Notes: generated by a model from the sequence alone, not told the origin. 64,000 nt of DNA from Kitasatospora sp. NBC_00374 (GCF_041434935.1 NZ_CP107964.1:2666001-2730000); one strand, 5' to 3'. Positions 45,187 through 53,858 are shown, counted from the stretch's first letter. A program made the numbers and translations.

Positions 45187-46968
45187 ATGCCCAATCTCCG
45201 TCTCGCCCTGTGCCAGACCGACCCCTGGGTCGGCGACCTCGCCCACAACAGCGACGAGGTGGTGCGCTGGACCAGGCAGGCCGCCGAGGCCGGTGCCCGG
45301 CTGGTCGCCTTCCCCGAGATGGCTCTCACGGGGTACCCCGTCGAGGACCTCGCCCTGCGTAGCTCGTTCGTGGAGGCCTCCCGGACGGCGCTGGTCGAGC
45401 TGGCCGCCCGGCTGGCCGCCAAGGGGCTGGGCGAGGTGCCGGTGGTGGTCGGCTACCTCGGCCGCTCGGACCACGCCTCGGCGAAGCTGGGCCGCCCGGC
45501 CGGCGAGCCGCAGAACTGCGCGGCGGTGCTGCACCGCGGCGAGGTGGTCAACCGTTTCGCCAAGCACCACCTGCCCAACTACGGCGTCTTCGACGAGTAC
45601 CGCTACTTCGTTCCCGGCGACCAGCTCTCCGTGCTCCGCCTGCACGGCGTGGACGTCGCGCTGGCGATCTGCGAGGACATCTGGCAGGACGGCGGCCGCG
45701 TCACCGCCGCCCGCGAGGCCGGGGCCGGCCTGCTGCTGGTCATCAACGGGTCGCCGTACGAGCGCGACAAGGACGACGCCCGGCTGGCGCTGGTGCGGCG
45801 CCGGGCCGCCGAGGCGGGCTGCACGCTGGCCTACCTGAACATGGTCGGCGCCCAGGACGAGCTGGTCTTCGACGGCGACTCGCTGGTCGTCTCCGCCGAC
45901 GGCGAGGTGCTCACCCGCGCCCCGCAGTTCGAGGAACGGCTGGTGCTGGTCGACCTGGAGCTTCCCGCGGCCGCCGCCGACCACGCCGACGGCCTGCTGC
46001 TCGGCGACGGCCTGCACCTGGTCCGCACCGACCTGGGCGGCGAGCCGCTGCCCGCCCCCGCCGTGGGGGCACCCCCGGCCGGAGGCTGGGGGACGGTCGG
46101 GGCCGAGGTCGCGCCTCGGGTCGAGGACGAGGCGGAGATCTACGCCGCCCTGGTCACCGGAACCCGGGCGTACGTACGCAAGAACGGTTTCGCCTCGGTG
46201 CTGATCGGCCTCTCCGGCGGTATCGACTCGGCGCTGGTCGCGGCGATCGCGGTGGACGCCCTCGGCGCGGAGAACGTGCACTGCGTCTCGATGCCCAGCC
46301 GGTACTCCTCGCAGCACTCCCGGGACGACGCCGCCGAGCTGGCCGAGCGCACCGGCCTGCACTTTCGCACCGTCTCGATCGCCCCGATGTTCGACGCCTA
46401 CATGGACTCGCTCGGCCTCACCGGGCTGGCCGAGGAGAACCTGCAGTCCCGGCTGCGCGGCACCCTGCTGATGGCGATCTCCAACCAGGAGGGGCACATC
46501 GTGCTCGCGCCCGGCAACAAGAGCGAGCTCGCGGTGGGCTACTCGACGCTGTACGGCGACTCGGTCGGCGCGTACGGACCGATCAAGGACGTCTACAAGT
46601 CGCTGATCTTCCGGCTGGCCCGCTGGCGCAACGAGGAGGCCGGGCGGCGCGGCGAGGTGCCGCCGATCCCGGAGAACACCATCGTCAAGCCGCCGTCCGC
46701 CGAGCTGCGGCCGGACCAGAAGGACACCGACTCGCTGCCGGACTACGACCTGCTGGACACCGTGCTCGACCTGTACGTGGAGGGCGACCAGGGTCGGGAC
46801 GCGATCGTGGCGGCCGGCTTCGACGCCGCGGTGGTCGACCGGATCGTGCGACTGGTCGACACGGCCGAGTACAAGCGCCGCCAGTACCCGCCGGGCCCGA
46901 AGATCTCCGCGAAGGGCTTCGGCCGCGACCGCCGACTGCCCATCACCAACCGCTGGCGCCGCGGCTGA
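45187..46968 (+). CDS. nadE: Glutamine-dependent NAD+ synthetase
   Basis: Makes NAD from deamido-NAD, ATP and glutamine. The 593-residue protein has an N-terminal nitrilase-type glutaminase (Glu in FPEMALTGYP, Lys in FAKHHLPNYG, Cys in LAICEDIWQD) and a C-terminal ATP-pyrophosphatase synthetase domain (LIGLSGGIDSALVAAIAVDA, APGNKSELAVGYSTLYGDS). The linker near residues 285-305 (PAPAVGAPPAGGWGTVGAEV) is encoded by a GC-rich inverted-repeat element that looks inserted in frame. It is divergent from glnA2. A hairpin follows at 47000-47040. Confidence 0.93.
   Translation: MPNLRLALCQTDPWVGDLAHNSDEVVRWTRQAAEAGARLVAFPEMALTGYPVEDLALRSSFVEASRTALVELAARLAAKGLGEVPVVVGYLGRSDHASAKLGRPAGEPQNCAAVLHRGEVVNRFAKHHLPNYGVFDEYRYFVPGDQLSVLRLHGVDVALAICEDIWQDGGRVTAAREAGAGLLLVINGSPYERDKDDARLALVRRRAAEAGCTLAYLNMVGAQDELVFDGDSLVVSADGEVLTRAPQFEERLVLVDLELPAAAADHADGLLLGDGLHLVRTDLGGEPLPAPAVGAPPAGGWGTVGAEVAPRVEDEAEIYAALVTGTRAYVRKNGFASVLIGLSGGIDSALVAAIAVDALGAENVHCVSMPSRYSSQHSRDDAAELAERTGLHFRTVSIAPMFDAYMDSLGLTGLAEENLQSRLRGTLLMAISNQEGHIVLAPGNKSELAVGYSTLYGDSVGAYGPIKDVYKSLIFRLARWRNEEAGRRGEVPPIPENTIVKPPSAELRPDQKDTDSLPDYDLLDTVLDLYVEGDQGRDAIVAAGFDAAVVDRIVRLVDTAEYKRRQYPPGPKISAKGFGRDRRLPITNRWRRG
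46062..46093. repeat. GC-rich repeat element inserted in frame in nadE
   Basis: Runs of GGGGG and CCCCC flank GGCCGGAGGCTGGGGG, resembling a short interspersed element I recognise from many streptomycete genomes. It encodes part of the Pro/Gly-rich interdomain linker without breaking the frame. Confidence 0.5.
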
Positions 46969-46999
46969 CGCTCCGCCGGCTCTTCACCAAGTCGCCACC

Positions 47000-47040
47000 A
47001 GCCCCGTCCCGGACGCCCTTACCACGCCCGGGTCGGGGCT
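47000..47040 (+). terminator. Hairpin after nadE
   Basis: AGCCCCGTCCCGG pairs with CCGGGTCGGGGCT apart from one mismatch, followed by TTTGACATT. It begins 31 bp after the nadE stop and closes just before the toxin-operon promoter. Confidence 0.7.
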
Positions 47041-47070
47041 TTGACATTCGTACTAAAATCGCTTGAGTAG
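47041..47070 (+). promoter_or_regulatory. Candidate promoter of the toxin-immunity operon
   Basis: TTGACA (47041-47046), an 18-bp AT-rich spacer and GAGTAG (47065-47070) in an unusually AT-rich patch, 38 bp before the first gene. The -35 is a consensus match; the -10 is weaker. Confidence 0.5.
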
Positions 47071-47108
47071 TGACGCATTGTCACGCGGAGTGATGACGGG
47101 GGGTCATC

Positions 47109-47840
47109 TTGGCGATCGAGCTACCGGGTGAACTGATCTGGGTCATGGACCTGCTCGGCCTGAACTGGCCCGAGGTCAACGAGGACAGCGTGCGGGAGTA
47201 CGCCGACCACGTCCGACAGTTCGCCACCAACATCGACGGCACGCACGCGGCGGCCACCGCCACCATCCGGGCCATGGCCGACGCCTACCAGGCCTCCTCC
47301 TACCAGCAGTTGGCCGACACCTGGACGCGGATGTCCGCGGACCACATGGACGACCTGGTCCAGGTCTGCAACGCGAGCGCGATCGCGCTGGAGGTCGCGG
47401 CGGACGTGATCATCGCCGCCAAGCTCGCGGTCATCACCCAACTCGGCATCATGGCAGCCGAACTGGCGGCCGCCGCGGCCACCGCGGTGGTCACCCTGGG
47501 CGCCTCCGCCGCGGCCGAGGCCGCCCTGGCGGAGGTCCAGCGACGGATCGTCAAGGAGATCATCCAGGAGGCCGAGGACCAGGTGATCGGCATGCTGGTG
47601 GAGCGGGCGGTCGCCCCGCTGGAGGAGGCCGTCACCCGGGCGCTGACCGGCCTGGTCTTCAAGGGCGTCCAGGCCGCGGTCGGAGCTGCCGCCGGCGGCG
47701 GTGGCGGGGCCGGCGAGGGGTTCCAGATCGACCCCGAGCGGATGCTCGCCCACGCGGCCGAGCTCCAGCGGCACGCCGAGGACGTCGTCGGCCACGCCCA
47801 GACCTTCGCCGGCGCGACCTCGGGGGTGTCGTTCAGTTGA
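47109..47840 (+). CDS. WXG/ESX-like toxin-delivery domain protein
   Basis: A 243-residue helical protein. The start MAIELPGELIWVMDLLGLNW followed by PEVNEDSVREYADHVRQFA is typical of WXG100-like N-terminal domains of streptomycete polymorphic toxins. An Ala-rich amphipathic middle (about 95-150) and a Gly-rich hinge (AAAGGGGGAGEG) follow, then a second WXG-like helix (IDPERMLAHAAELQRHAED). It has no signal peptide, as expected for type VII-type secretion. TTG 47109 follows a G-rich site. The stop overlaps the start of the DNase gene in TTGA. It probably delivers or partners the DNase encoded next. Confidence 0.75.
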   Translation: MAIELPGELIWVMDLLGLNWPEVNEDSVREYADHVRQFATNIDGTHAAATATIRAMADAYQASSYQQLADTWTRMSADHMDDLVQVCNASAIALEVAADVIIAAKLAVITQLGIMAAELAAAAATAVVTLGASAAAEAALAEVQRRIVKEIIQEAEDQVIGMLVERAVAPLEEAVTRALTGLVFKGVQAAVGAAAGGGGGAGEGFQIDPERMLAHAAELQRHAEDVVGHAQTFAGATSGVSFS

Positions 47841-48490
47841 GCCACCCGATAGCCAAGGCCCTGGAGGACGCCGCCCAGCGGGTCGGCAGGACCATCAGCA
47901 AGGACGCGGCCAAGGCCGTCTCCGAGATGTACGAACAGGCCGGTCACGGCGCCAAGAAGGTCGTCCAGAACCTCAAGGACGCGGACGACGCCCACGCCAA
48001 GCAGATCCTCGCGCTGGCCGAGAAGATCGCCAAGAACGACGGCATGACCGGCAAGGGCGCTCGCAAACGCATGGTCCGCCAGCACGACGCCCGCACCCGG
48101 ATCGCCGGCCACCTCGGCGTCAGGGGCGACTACGACGCGGAGATGGTGATCGACTCCTCGAAGTACCCGGAGTCGGCGCAGCACATCCAGGAGGCCCAGA
48201 ACGGCACCATCTGGCGCGGCGGGCGTTCCAGGACCGGCCCGGCGAAGCCCTCCGTCCTGACGATCGACCGCGGCAACGCGGACGCCAACCGGGCGGAGTC
48301 GCTGCGGGGCATCCCCACCGCCCCGCCGAAGGACCGGGACGAGTACCCGCCCGCGATGTTCCAGGAGGGCGGCAAGGGCGCGAGCGTCAAGTACATCTCC
48401 GACTCGGACAACCGCGGCTCCGGCTCGGCGATGGGCAGCGCGTTGCACGGCTTGCCACACAATGCTCGGGTGAGGATACGAATTCGGTGA
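47837..48490 (+). CDS. NucA/NucB-family DNase toxin
   Basis: A 217-residue protein. The first 110 residues are charged helices (SHPIAKALEDAAQRVGRTIS). The C-terminal part (about 140-217) matches the NucA/NucB deoxyribonuclease domain: SVLTIDRGNADANRAESLRG, IPTAPPKDRDEYPPAMFQEG and SDNRGSGSAMG. Asp166/Asp168/Glu169 and Glu177 (DRDEYP...QEGG) correspond to the catalytic and metal-binding acids of NucB. There is no secretion signal of its own. TTG 47837 overlaps the previous stop (TTGA), giving translational coupling. Linked immunity-like genes follow, so it is most likely an antibacterial nuclease effector. Confidence 0.82.
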   Translation: MSHPIAKALEDAAQRVGRTISKDAAKAVSEMYEQAGHGAKKVVQNLKDADDAHAKQILALAEKIAKNDGMTGKGARKRMVRQHDARTRIAGHLGVRGDYDAEMVIDSSKYPESAQHIQEAQNGTIWRGGRSRTGPAKPSVLTIDRGNADANRAESLRGIPTAPPKDRDEYPPAMFQEGGKGASVKYISDSDNRGSGSAMGSALHGLPHNARVRIRIR

Positions 48491-48509
48491 GGGCAAGGGG
48501 TGACACGGC

Positions 48510-49331
48510 GTGAACGTGGCTGAGCAGCTGATCTCACAGGCACGGCAGGGAGCGTTCCGGGAAGCGCTGCCGCGTCTGCTCGCACTCGCGACGGACCCTC
48601 ACGCCGATACGGATCCGGCCTGGGAGGCCGGGGCGGCCGCCATCCAGCTCCTGTTCTGGCACGACCGGTTCGCCGAGGCCGCCGAGCTCGCCGAATCGCT
48701 GATCGCCCGGCAGGGGCCGCTCGGCGGCGAGCTGTGCGATCAGGACATCCCGTTCGACGACTCGTTCCTGGCCGCCCAGCTGCACGTCGGTGTCCCGGCG
48801 GAGCCCCGGCTGCGCGCCGCGGCCGAGCTCGTCCCGGCCGACCGGGTGCTGGGCGAGGCACTGCGCTGGCGGGCGGACGAGGTTCCCGCCGGACCGCTCG
48901 ACCGGCTGCTCCCGAGCTGGGGCGGCTGGGGCGAGCCCGTCGGGCCCGTCGAGGGCGTGATCGGCCGCCAGTTCCTGGAGCGCGACTTCGGGACCCTGGC
49001 CGTCCGTGAGCAGCGGGTCGCCTGGGAGGCCGTGAAGACGACCAACGACTTCCCCCGGGGCCGCGCCCTGGTGGAGGAGTCGGGCGCGCTCCCCGAGCAG
49101 TACGAGATCTGTCTCTGGCTGGCCGGCTGGTACGCCACCGAGGGCGAGACCGAGGCCGGTGAGAGAATGCTGCTGGCCGCGCACGAGCGCTGGTGGCCGT
49201 ACGCGTCGTGGGACGCCATCCCCGACTCGATGGTCCTGCAGCCCACCCTGCGGCTGGTCGTCACCGACCGGGTGCGCGAGCACTATCTGACGCGGCCGAT
49301 CGGCCCCGAAGCGAGGAGTGACCGGAAATGA
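48510..49331 (+). CDS. Unrecognised protein in toxin operon, candidate immunity or accessory factor
   Basis: A 273-residue acidic soluble protein with no signal peptide or membrane helix. The N-terminal half looks like paired TPR-type helices (VAEQLISQARQGAFREALPR, IQLLFWHDRFAEAAELAESL). The second half is rich in Trp (LPSWGGWGEP, ERWWPYASWDA). I do not recognise the family. AAGGGG at 48495-48500 supports GTG 48510; GTG 48516 is possible. Its stop overlaps the SUKH gene start in ATGA. Position between toxin and immunity gene suggests an immunity or adaptor role, unproven. Confidence 0.65.
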   Translation: MNVAEQLISQARQGAFREALPRLLALATDPHADTDPAWEAGAAAIQLLFWHDRFAEAAELAESLIARQGPLGGELCDQDIPFDDSFLAAQLHVGVPAEPRLRAAAELVPADRVLGEALRWRADEVPAGPLDRLLPSWGGWGEPVGPVEGVIGRQFLERDFGTLAVREQRVAWEAVKTTNDFPRGRALVEESGALPEQYEICLWLAGWYATEGETEAGERMLLAAHERWWPYASWDAIPDSMVLQPTLRLVVTDRVREHYLTRPIGPEARSDRK

Positions 49332-49957
49332 CCCAGAGTGCCCTTGAGCAGCTTCTCGGCCGCGCCCGGGGTCCGATGGGGCCCTCGGCGGAGCTGGACT
49401 TCGGCGTGGCGGGCGGCCCGCTGGCCGAACTGGGCGCGATGGTCTCCCGGGTCAACGGGTTCTTCCTGTTCAACGCCGGTGTGCAGGTCTTCCGGGCGGG
49501 CGAGGAGGGCCTCGGGCCCGATCTGCTCGGCTGGAACGAGGAGAACACCTGGAAGGACACCTACGACGGCCTGGCGGACGGGCTGTTCTGCTTCGGTCAG
49601 GACATCTTCGGGAACCAGTTCGCGATCATGGACGGCGCCGAGGTGGTCGTCTTCGACCCGGAGACCGCGGAGGTCGAGGTGCTCGGCACCAGTCTGGAGG
49701 AATGGGCGCAGTGGCTGCTGGCGGACCCGGAGGTCAACGCCGCCGCCAACTTCGCCTACGCGTTCCAGCAGCAGAACGGCGCGCTGGAGCCGGACCAGCG
49801 GCTCGTCCCGCTGCAGTTCTTCGTGGCCGGCGGCGGCTACGAGTTCGACAACTTCGCCGTCCGGGACGCGGTGACCGCGATGCGGATCCGCGGCCCGATC
49901 GCCCAGCAGGTGTACAACCTGCCGGACGGGGCGTCGATCGACCTCAGCGCCGGCTGA
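49328..49957 (+). CDS. SUKH (SMI1/KNR4)-family immunity protein
   Basis: A 209-residue soluble acidic protein. The central region (about 30-130) matches the SUKH fold: LGAMVSRVNGFFLFNAGVQV, LFCFGQDIFGNQFAIMDG, VVVFDPETAEVEVLGTSLEE and WAQWLL. SUKH proteins are common immunity proteins that bind and block nuclease toxins. The ATG overlaps the preceding stop (ATGA), so it is made together with the upstream protein. Here it most probably neutralises the NucA/NucB DNase two genes upstream. Confidence 0.8.
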   Translation: MTQSALEQLLGRARGPMGPSAELDFGVAGGPLAELGAMVSRVNGFFLFNAGVQVFRAGEEGLGPDLLGWNEENTWKDTYDGLADGLFCFGQDIFGNQFAIMDGAEVVVFDPETAEVEVLGTSLEEWAQWLLADPEVNAAANFAYAFQQQNGALEPDQRLVPLQFFVAGGGYEFDNFAVRDAVTAMRIRGPIAQQVYNLPDGASIDLSAG

Positions 49958-50118
49958 GCGGACCGAGACCGCGTAATACACATCAGCTGATTCGTAGTCG
50001 GCTGAAATTCACCCTGGCCAATGACCGGCTCCACTGCCAGGCTTACCGGCACGTGTCCGGACACCGAGGCCATCTGACGCGTCGTCGGAGCGGCGGGGGC
50101 CACCGATGACGGGCTCCC

Positions 50119-50148
50119 GCCCGGCCGGTCCGCGCGGGCCGGCCGGGC
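50119..50148 (-). terminator. Hairpin after the EEP-family gene
   Basis: GCCCGGCCGG and CCGGCCGGGC form a 10-bp stem around a 10-nt loop, 26 bp beyond the minus-strand stop at 50175. It may also stop the toxin operon. Confidence 0.65.
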
Positions 50149-50174
50149 GGGGTCCGCCCGGCAGGGGCGGTCCG

Positions 50175-51200
50175 TCAGTAGCGGTAGTCCGCGGCGACCG
50201 CCCGGTGGTCGCTGCCGTCGGCCGGCAGCACCCGCGAGTCGGTCGGCCTGAGGCCGCCCTTGCTGAGGATCTGGTCGATCCTGGCCATCGGGAACGAGGC
50301 CGGCCAGGAGAAGCCGAAGCCGTCGCCGGCCGCCCCGTGGGCGGAGCGCATCTGGGCGCTGATCGGGGCCAGGCTGCGGTCGTTCATGGTGCCGTTGAGG
50401 TCCCCCATCAGCAGCACCTTCTTGAGCGGCTCCGCCTCGATGGCGTCGCCGAGTGCCTGGGCGCTGACGTCCCGCCGGCCGGCGGTGAAGCCGCCGTCGA
50501 ACTGCACCCGCACGGACGGCAGGTGTGCCACGTAGACCGCGAGCGGCCCCTTCGGGGTGGTCACCTCGGCACGGAAGGCCCTGGTCCAGCCGATCCGGAT
50601 GTCCACCACCGCGACGCCGCCGATCGGGTAGCTGGACCACAGCCCGACGGTGCCCTCGACCACGTGGTACGGGTACTTGGCGGCCAGGCCCTTGGTGTAC
50701 GTGGGGACGGCGCCGGCGGCCAGCTCCTCCAGGGCGACGATCTGCGCCCCGGAGTCGTTGAGCAGCCGCAGGGTGCCGGCCGGGTCGCTGTTGGCGGCCG
50801 CGACGTTGTGGGTGAGGACGGTGAAGTCGCCCTTGCCGGAGCCCTTGTCGGTGAGCAGCCCGCCGAAGAGGTTCAGCCAGATGACCGCCGGCATCAGGAC
50901 GGCGGCCAGCGCGAGCGCGGAGCGGCGCCACAGGGCCAGCCCCAGCAGCACCGGCACCGCGAGCCCGAGCCAGGGCAGGAAGCTCTCCAGCAGGCTGCCG
51001 ACGTTGCCGACGGCGTTCGGGACCTCGGCGTGGAAGGCGAGCAGGAAGGCGACCAGGAGGGCGAGGACGGCGAGGATCCAGCCGCGGCGCCAGTCGAGCC
51101 AGGGGGCGAACCGGGCGCGCAGCCCGGCCGGCCGCCGGATGCCCTTGGACTCCGGCTGCCCGCTCCCCGCGGCCGCCGCCGGATTGTCCGCCTGCACCAT
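50175..51200 (-). CDS. Membrane-anchored endonuclease/exonuclease/phosphatase (EEP) family protein
   Basis: A 341-residue protein. After a basic start, three N-terminal transmembrane helices (about 43-118) lead to an EEP domain probably outside the cell. EEP motifs: FTVLTHNVAAAN, IVALEEL (catalytic Glu), VYVAHLPSV, LLMGDLNGTMND (Asp, Asn), ARIDQIL, and GSDHRAVAADY (catalytic His). Family members cut nucleic acids or phosphoester lipids; the substrate is not evident. ATG 51200 has GGAGG seven bases upstream, better than GTG 51206. Confidence 0.85.
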   Translation of the reverse strand: MVQADNPAAAAGSGQPESKGIRRPAGLRARFAPWLDWRRGWILAVLALLVAFLLAFHAEVPNAVGNVGSLLESFLPWLGLAVPVLLGLALWRRSALALAAVLMPAVIWLNLFGGLLTDKGSGKGDFTVLTHNVAAANSDPAGTLRLLNDSGAQIVALEELAAGAVPTYTKGLAAKYPYHVVEGTVGLWSSYPIGGVAVVDIRIGWTRAFRAEVTTPKGPLAVYVAHLPSVRVQFDGGFTAGRRDVSAQALGDAIEAEPLKKVLLMGDLNGTMNDRSLAPISAQMRSAHGAAGDGFGFSWPASFPMARIDQILSKGGLRPTDSRVLPADGSDHRAVAADYRY

Positions 51201-51319
51201 CGCCACTCCTCCGCACTCGCCCCGGTCCGCCCGGCTGATGCCGTTTTAGTCTGATTCTCGGCTCAGCCTATGACGGGACAGACGCCTCGCGGACACGCGA
51301 AGGTTGCGGCACGCACCGA

Positions 51320-52003
51320 TCAGTGACATTCCCCACCGGACGGGCTCGCGCCGACCCCGTTCAGCACCGCGTCGATCATCTTCCGGGCCAGCTCGGGGTC
51401 GTCCAGCGGGGCGTCGTCCCAGAGGATCGTACGCAACAGGATCGGGCCGATCAGCACCTCGCAGACCAGCTCCACGTCGAGGTCGGTGCGCAGCACGCCC
51501 TCGTCGATGCCCCGGCGGACGATCGTGCGGACCAGCTCTCGGCGCGGCTTGACCACCCGCTCCTGGTAGGTGGCGCGCAGCTCCGGCCAGTCGTTCATCT
51601 GGCCGAGCGCGGACTTCAGCACCCAGCGGGAGCGCTTGGCCAGGCCGCGCTTGCGCATGTACTCGACCATGCCGACCAGCTCTTCGTGGACGGTGCCGCC
51701 GGTCAGCTGGGGCGCCGGTGCCTCCAGCCGGGCCACCACGTCGACCAGCAGGGCCTCCATGTTGGTCCAGCGCCGGTAGATGGTGGCCTTGCCGACCCCG
51801 GCCTGCGCGGCCACCCGCTCGATGGAGAGTTCGGCGAGGCCGACCCCCTCCTCCATCAACTGCTCCACGGCGGCGAAGATGGCCTGCTCGGCCGCCTCGC
51901 TGCGGGGCCGCCCCCGTCGCGGAGCGCCGGGCTCAGGGACGGGGACGGCCACGGGGGTGCGGCTGGCGGCCGGGGTGTCGGTCTGCATGCCGCTATTGTC
52001 CAT
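51320..52003 (-). CDS. TetR/AcrR-family repressor next to MFS efflux gene
   Basis: A 227-residue regulator with a disordered 35-residue start, then a TetR helix-turn-helix (LSIERVAAQAGVGKATIYRR, WTNMEALLVDV) and a C-terminal ligand domain of TetR_C_16-like character (ELVCEVLIGPILLRTILWDD). It starts nine bases after the stop of the efflux gene on the same strand and is probably the last gene of that operon, so it would control itself too. ATG 52003 or ATG 51988. Confidence 0.85.
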   Translation of the reverse strand: MDNSGMQTDTPAASRTPVAVPVPEPGAPRRGRPRSEAAEQAIFAAVEQLMEEGVGLAELSIERVAAQAGVGKATIYRRWTNMEALLVDVVARLEAPAPQLTGGTVHEELVGMVEYMRKRGLAKRSRWVLKSALGQMNDWPELRATYQERVVKPRRELVRTIVRRGIDEGVLRTDLDVELVCEVLIGPILLRTILWDDAPLDDPELARKMIDAVLNGVGASPSGGECH

Positions 52004-52012
52004 GGCCCGAGG

Positions 52013-53608
52013 TCAGACCTGGGCGGGACGCTGCCGCGCGGGGGCCCGGTCGGGTGCGCCGGGGCCGGCCGCACCGGCCGGGGCCCGGCCCGGCAGCAGC
52101 AGGAGGGCGATCACGGCGCCGGCGACGGTGATGCCGCCGGACAGGCCCGCGACCACGTGCATGGCGTGGACGAAGGAGTCCTGGGCCGGTGCCACCAGCC
52201 CCGGGTTGTGGGTGCTTCCGGCGACGGCCACGGTGGCCTCCAGCGACTCGCCGGCCTTGTCCCGCAGGGCCGGCGGGAGCGCCGCGAGCCGGTCGGCCAT
52301 GCCGTCGCGGTAGACGGTGGAGAGCACCGCGCCGAGGATGGCGACCCCGAGCGAGCCGCCGACCTGCCGGAAGGTGTTGTTCAGCGCGGAGCCCGCGCCG
52401 GCCTTCTCCCGGGGCAGCGAGCCCATGATCGCGACGGTGACCGGCGGCATCACGTGCGCCATGCCGGTGCCCATCACGAAGCCGAGCACGATCAGCACCC
52501 AGATCGGGGTGTCGGTGTCGAGGCCCAGGTAGCCGAACAGGCCGACCGCGACCAGCGCCATACCGGCCGCGCAGGTGGCGCGTACCCCGAAGCGGTCGAC
52601 CACCAGCCGGGCCCGCGGCGCGAAGATCATCTGTGCGCCGGCCAGCGGGAGCATCAGCAGGCCGGCCTGCAGGGCGCTGTAGCCGCGCACGCTCTGGGTG
52701 TAGAAGACGCCGAAGAAGGAGACGCCCATCAGTGCGAAGAAGATCACGCCGATCACCACGACCGAGGCCGAGAACACCTTGTTGCGGAACCAGGTGATGT
52801 CCAGGGCGGGGTGGCTGGTGCGCTTCTCGAACAGGACGAAGGCGGCCAGCGCGACCAGGCCGATCAGGATCGGCACCCAGGCCCCGGGGTCCGCGAAGTC
52901 GGCCAGTTCGCCGCCCTTGATGATGCCGTAGATCAGTGCGACCAGGCCGACGATCGACAGCAGCACGCCGACCGGGTCGAGCCGGCCCGGGTTCGGGTCC
53001 TTGGAGTCGGGCACCAGCAGGCCCATCGCGACCAGGGCGAGGGCCACGATCGGCACGTTGACCAGGAAGACCGAGCCCCACCAGAAGTGCTCGATCAGCA
53101 GACCGCCGGTGATCGGGCCGATGGCGATGGCGAGGCCGACCGCGCCGGCCCAGATGCCGATCGCCTTGGGCTGCTCGTGCCGCTCGAAGACGTTCATGAT
53201 GATGGCCAGCGTGGCCGGCATCACGAAGGCGCCGCCGAGGCCCATCACGGCCCGGAAGGCGATCAGCTGGCCGGGCGAGTCGGCGAACGCGGAGAGCAGC
53301 GAACCGAGGCCGAAGACCAGCATGCCGCCGAGCAGCGTCCACTTGCGGCCGAGCCGGTCGCCGAGCAGGCCCGCGGTGAACAGCAGCCCGGCGAAGACCA
53401 GCGTGTAGGAGTTGATCGACCACTCCAGATCGCTCTGGGTGGCGCCCAGGCCGGTCGGCGCGGGGGTGGCGATGGTCTTCATCGCGACGTTGAGGATCGA
53501 CGTGTCGAGCACGACGACGAGCAGGGCGAGCACCAGGGTGCTCAGGATCGCCCATCGGCGGCGGTGGATGGCTTCGGGCACGCGTGGCGTGGCGATGGCG
53601 GTGGTCAT
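52013..53608 (-). CDS. DHA2-family (EmrB/QacA) MFS drug exporter
   Basis: A 531-residue, 14-helix proton antiporter. Motif A ([13 protein letters not shown]) and motif C ([19 protein letters not shown]) define the drug:H+ antiporter-2 family; motif D1 is [11 protein letters not shown]. The C-terminus is Ala/Pro-rich and cytoplasmic. It exports hydrophobic cations, dyes or antibiotics; the substrate cannot be told. ATG 53608 is chosen as the family start. Two inverted repeats lie in the promoter region, and a TetR gene follows. Confidence 0.9.
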   Translation of the reverse strand: MTTAIATPRVPEAIHRRRWAILSTLVLALLVVVLDTSILNVAMKTIATPAPTGLGATQSDLEWSINSYTLVFAGLLFTAGLLGDRLGRKWTLLGGMLVFGLGSLLSAFADSPGQLIAFRAVMGLGGAFVMPATLAIIMNVFERHEQPKAIGIWAGAVGLAIAIGPITGGLLIEHFWWGSVFLVNVPIVALALVAMGLLVPDSKDPNPGRLDPVGVLLSIVGLVALIYGIIKGGELADFADPGAWVPILIGLVALAAFVLFEKRTSHPALDITWFRNKVFSASVVVIGVIFFALMGVSFFGVFYTQSVRGYSALQAGLLMLPLAGAQMIFAPRARLVVDRFGVRATCAAGMALVAVGLFGYLGLDTDTPIWVLIVLGFVMGTGMAHVMPPVTVAIMGSLPREKAGAGSALNNTFRQVGGSLGVAILGAVLSTVYRDGMADRLAALPPALRDKAGESLEATVAVAGSTHNPGLVAPAQDSFVHAMHVVAGLSGGITVAGAVIALLLLPGRAPAGAAGPGAPDRAPARQRPAQV

Positions 53609-53645
53609 GGGTGTGTCTTCCCTGTCCGTACGAAGAGGTCCGGAC

Positions 53646-53669
53646 TTACGAGTCGAGTTCGTCTCGTAA
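53646..53669. promoter_or_regulatory. Inverted repeat 1 upstream of the MFS-TetR operon
   Basis: TTACGAG-N10-CTCGTAA, perfect 7-bp arms, 37 bp before the exporter start. Probable TetR operator. Confidence 0.65.
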
Positions 53670-53696
53670 CCCCTGGGCCCAGGGTAGCCCTCATTT

Positions 53697-53719
53697 CGAT
53701 ACGAGACAGGGCCGTATCG
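53697..53719. promoter_or_regulatory. Inverted repeat 2 upstream of the MFS-TetR operon
   Basis: CGATACG-N9-CGTATCG, perfect 7-bp arms. It shares TACGAG with the repeat at 53646, centre to centre about 50 bp. Confidence 0.6.
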
Positions 53720-53858
53720 CAAATTTCGGGTAAAGGAGCGGGACGCGGACCCGCGACCGCACCCCTCTTTGCGCTCGGGCGCGGGCGTGCAAGCATGGGA
53801 GCAGATCCGGGGACGCCGTACGGCGCCACGAGACGACAACCCTTCAGGAGCCTGTTCG

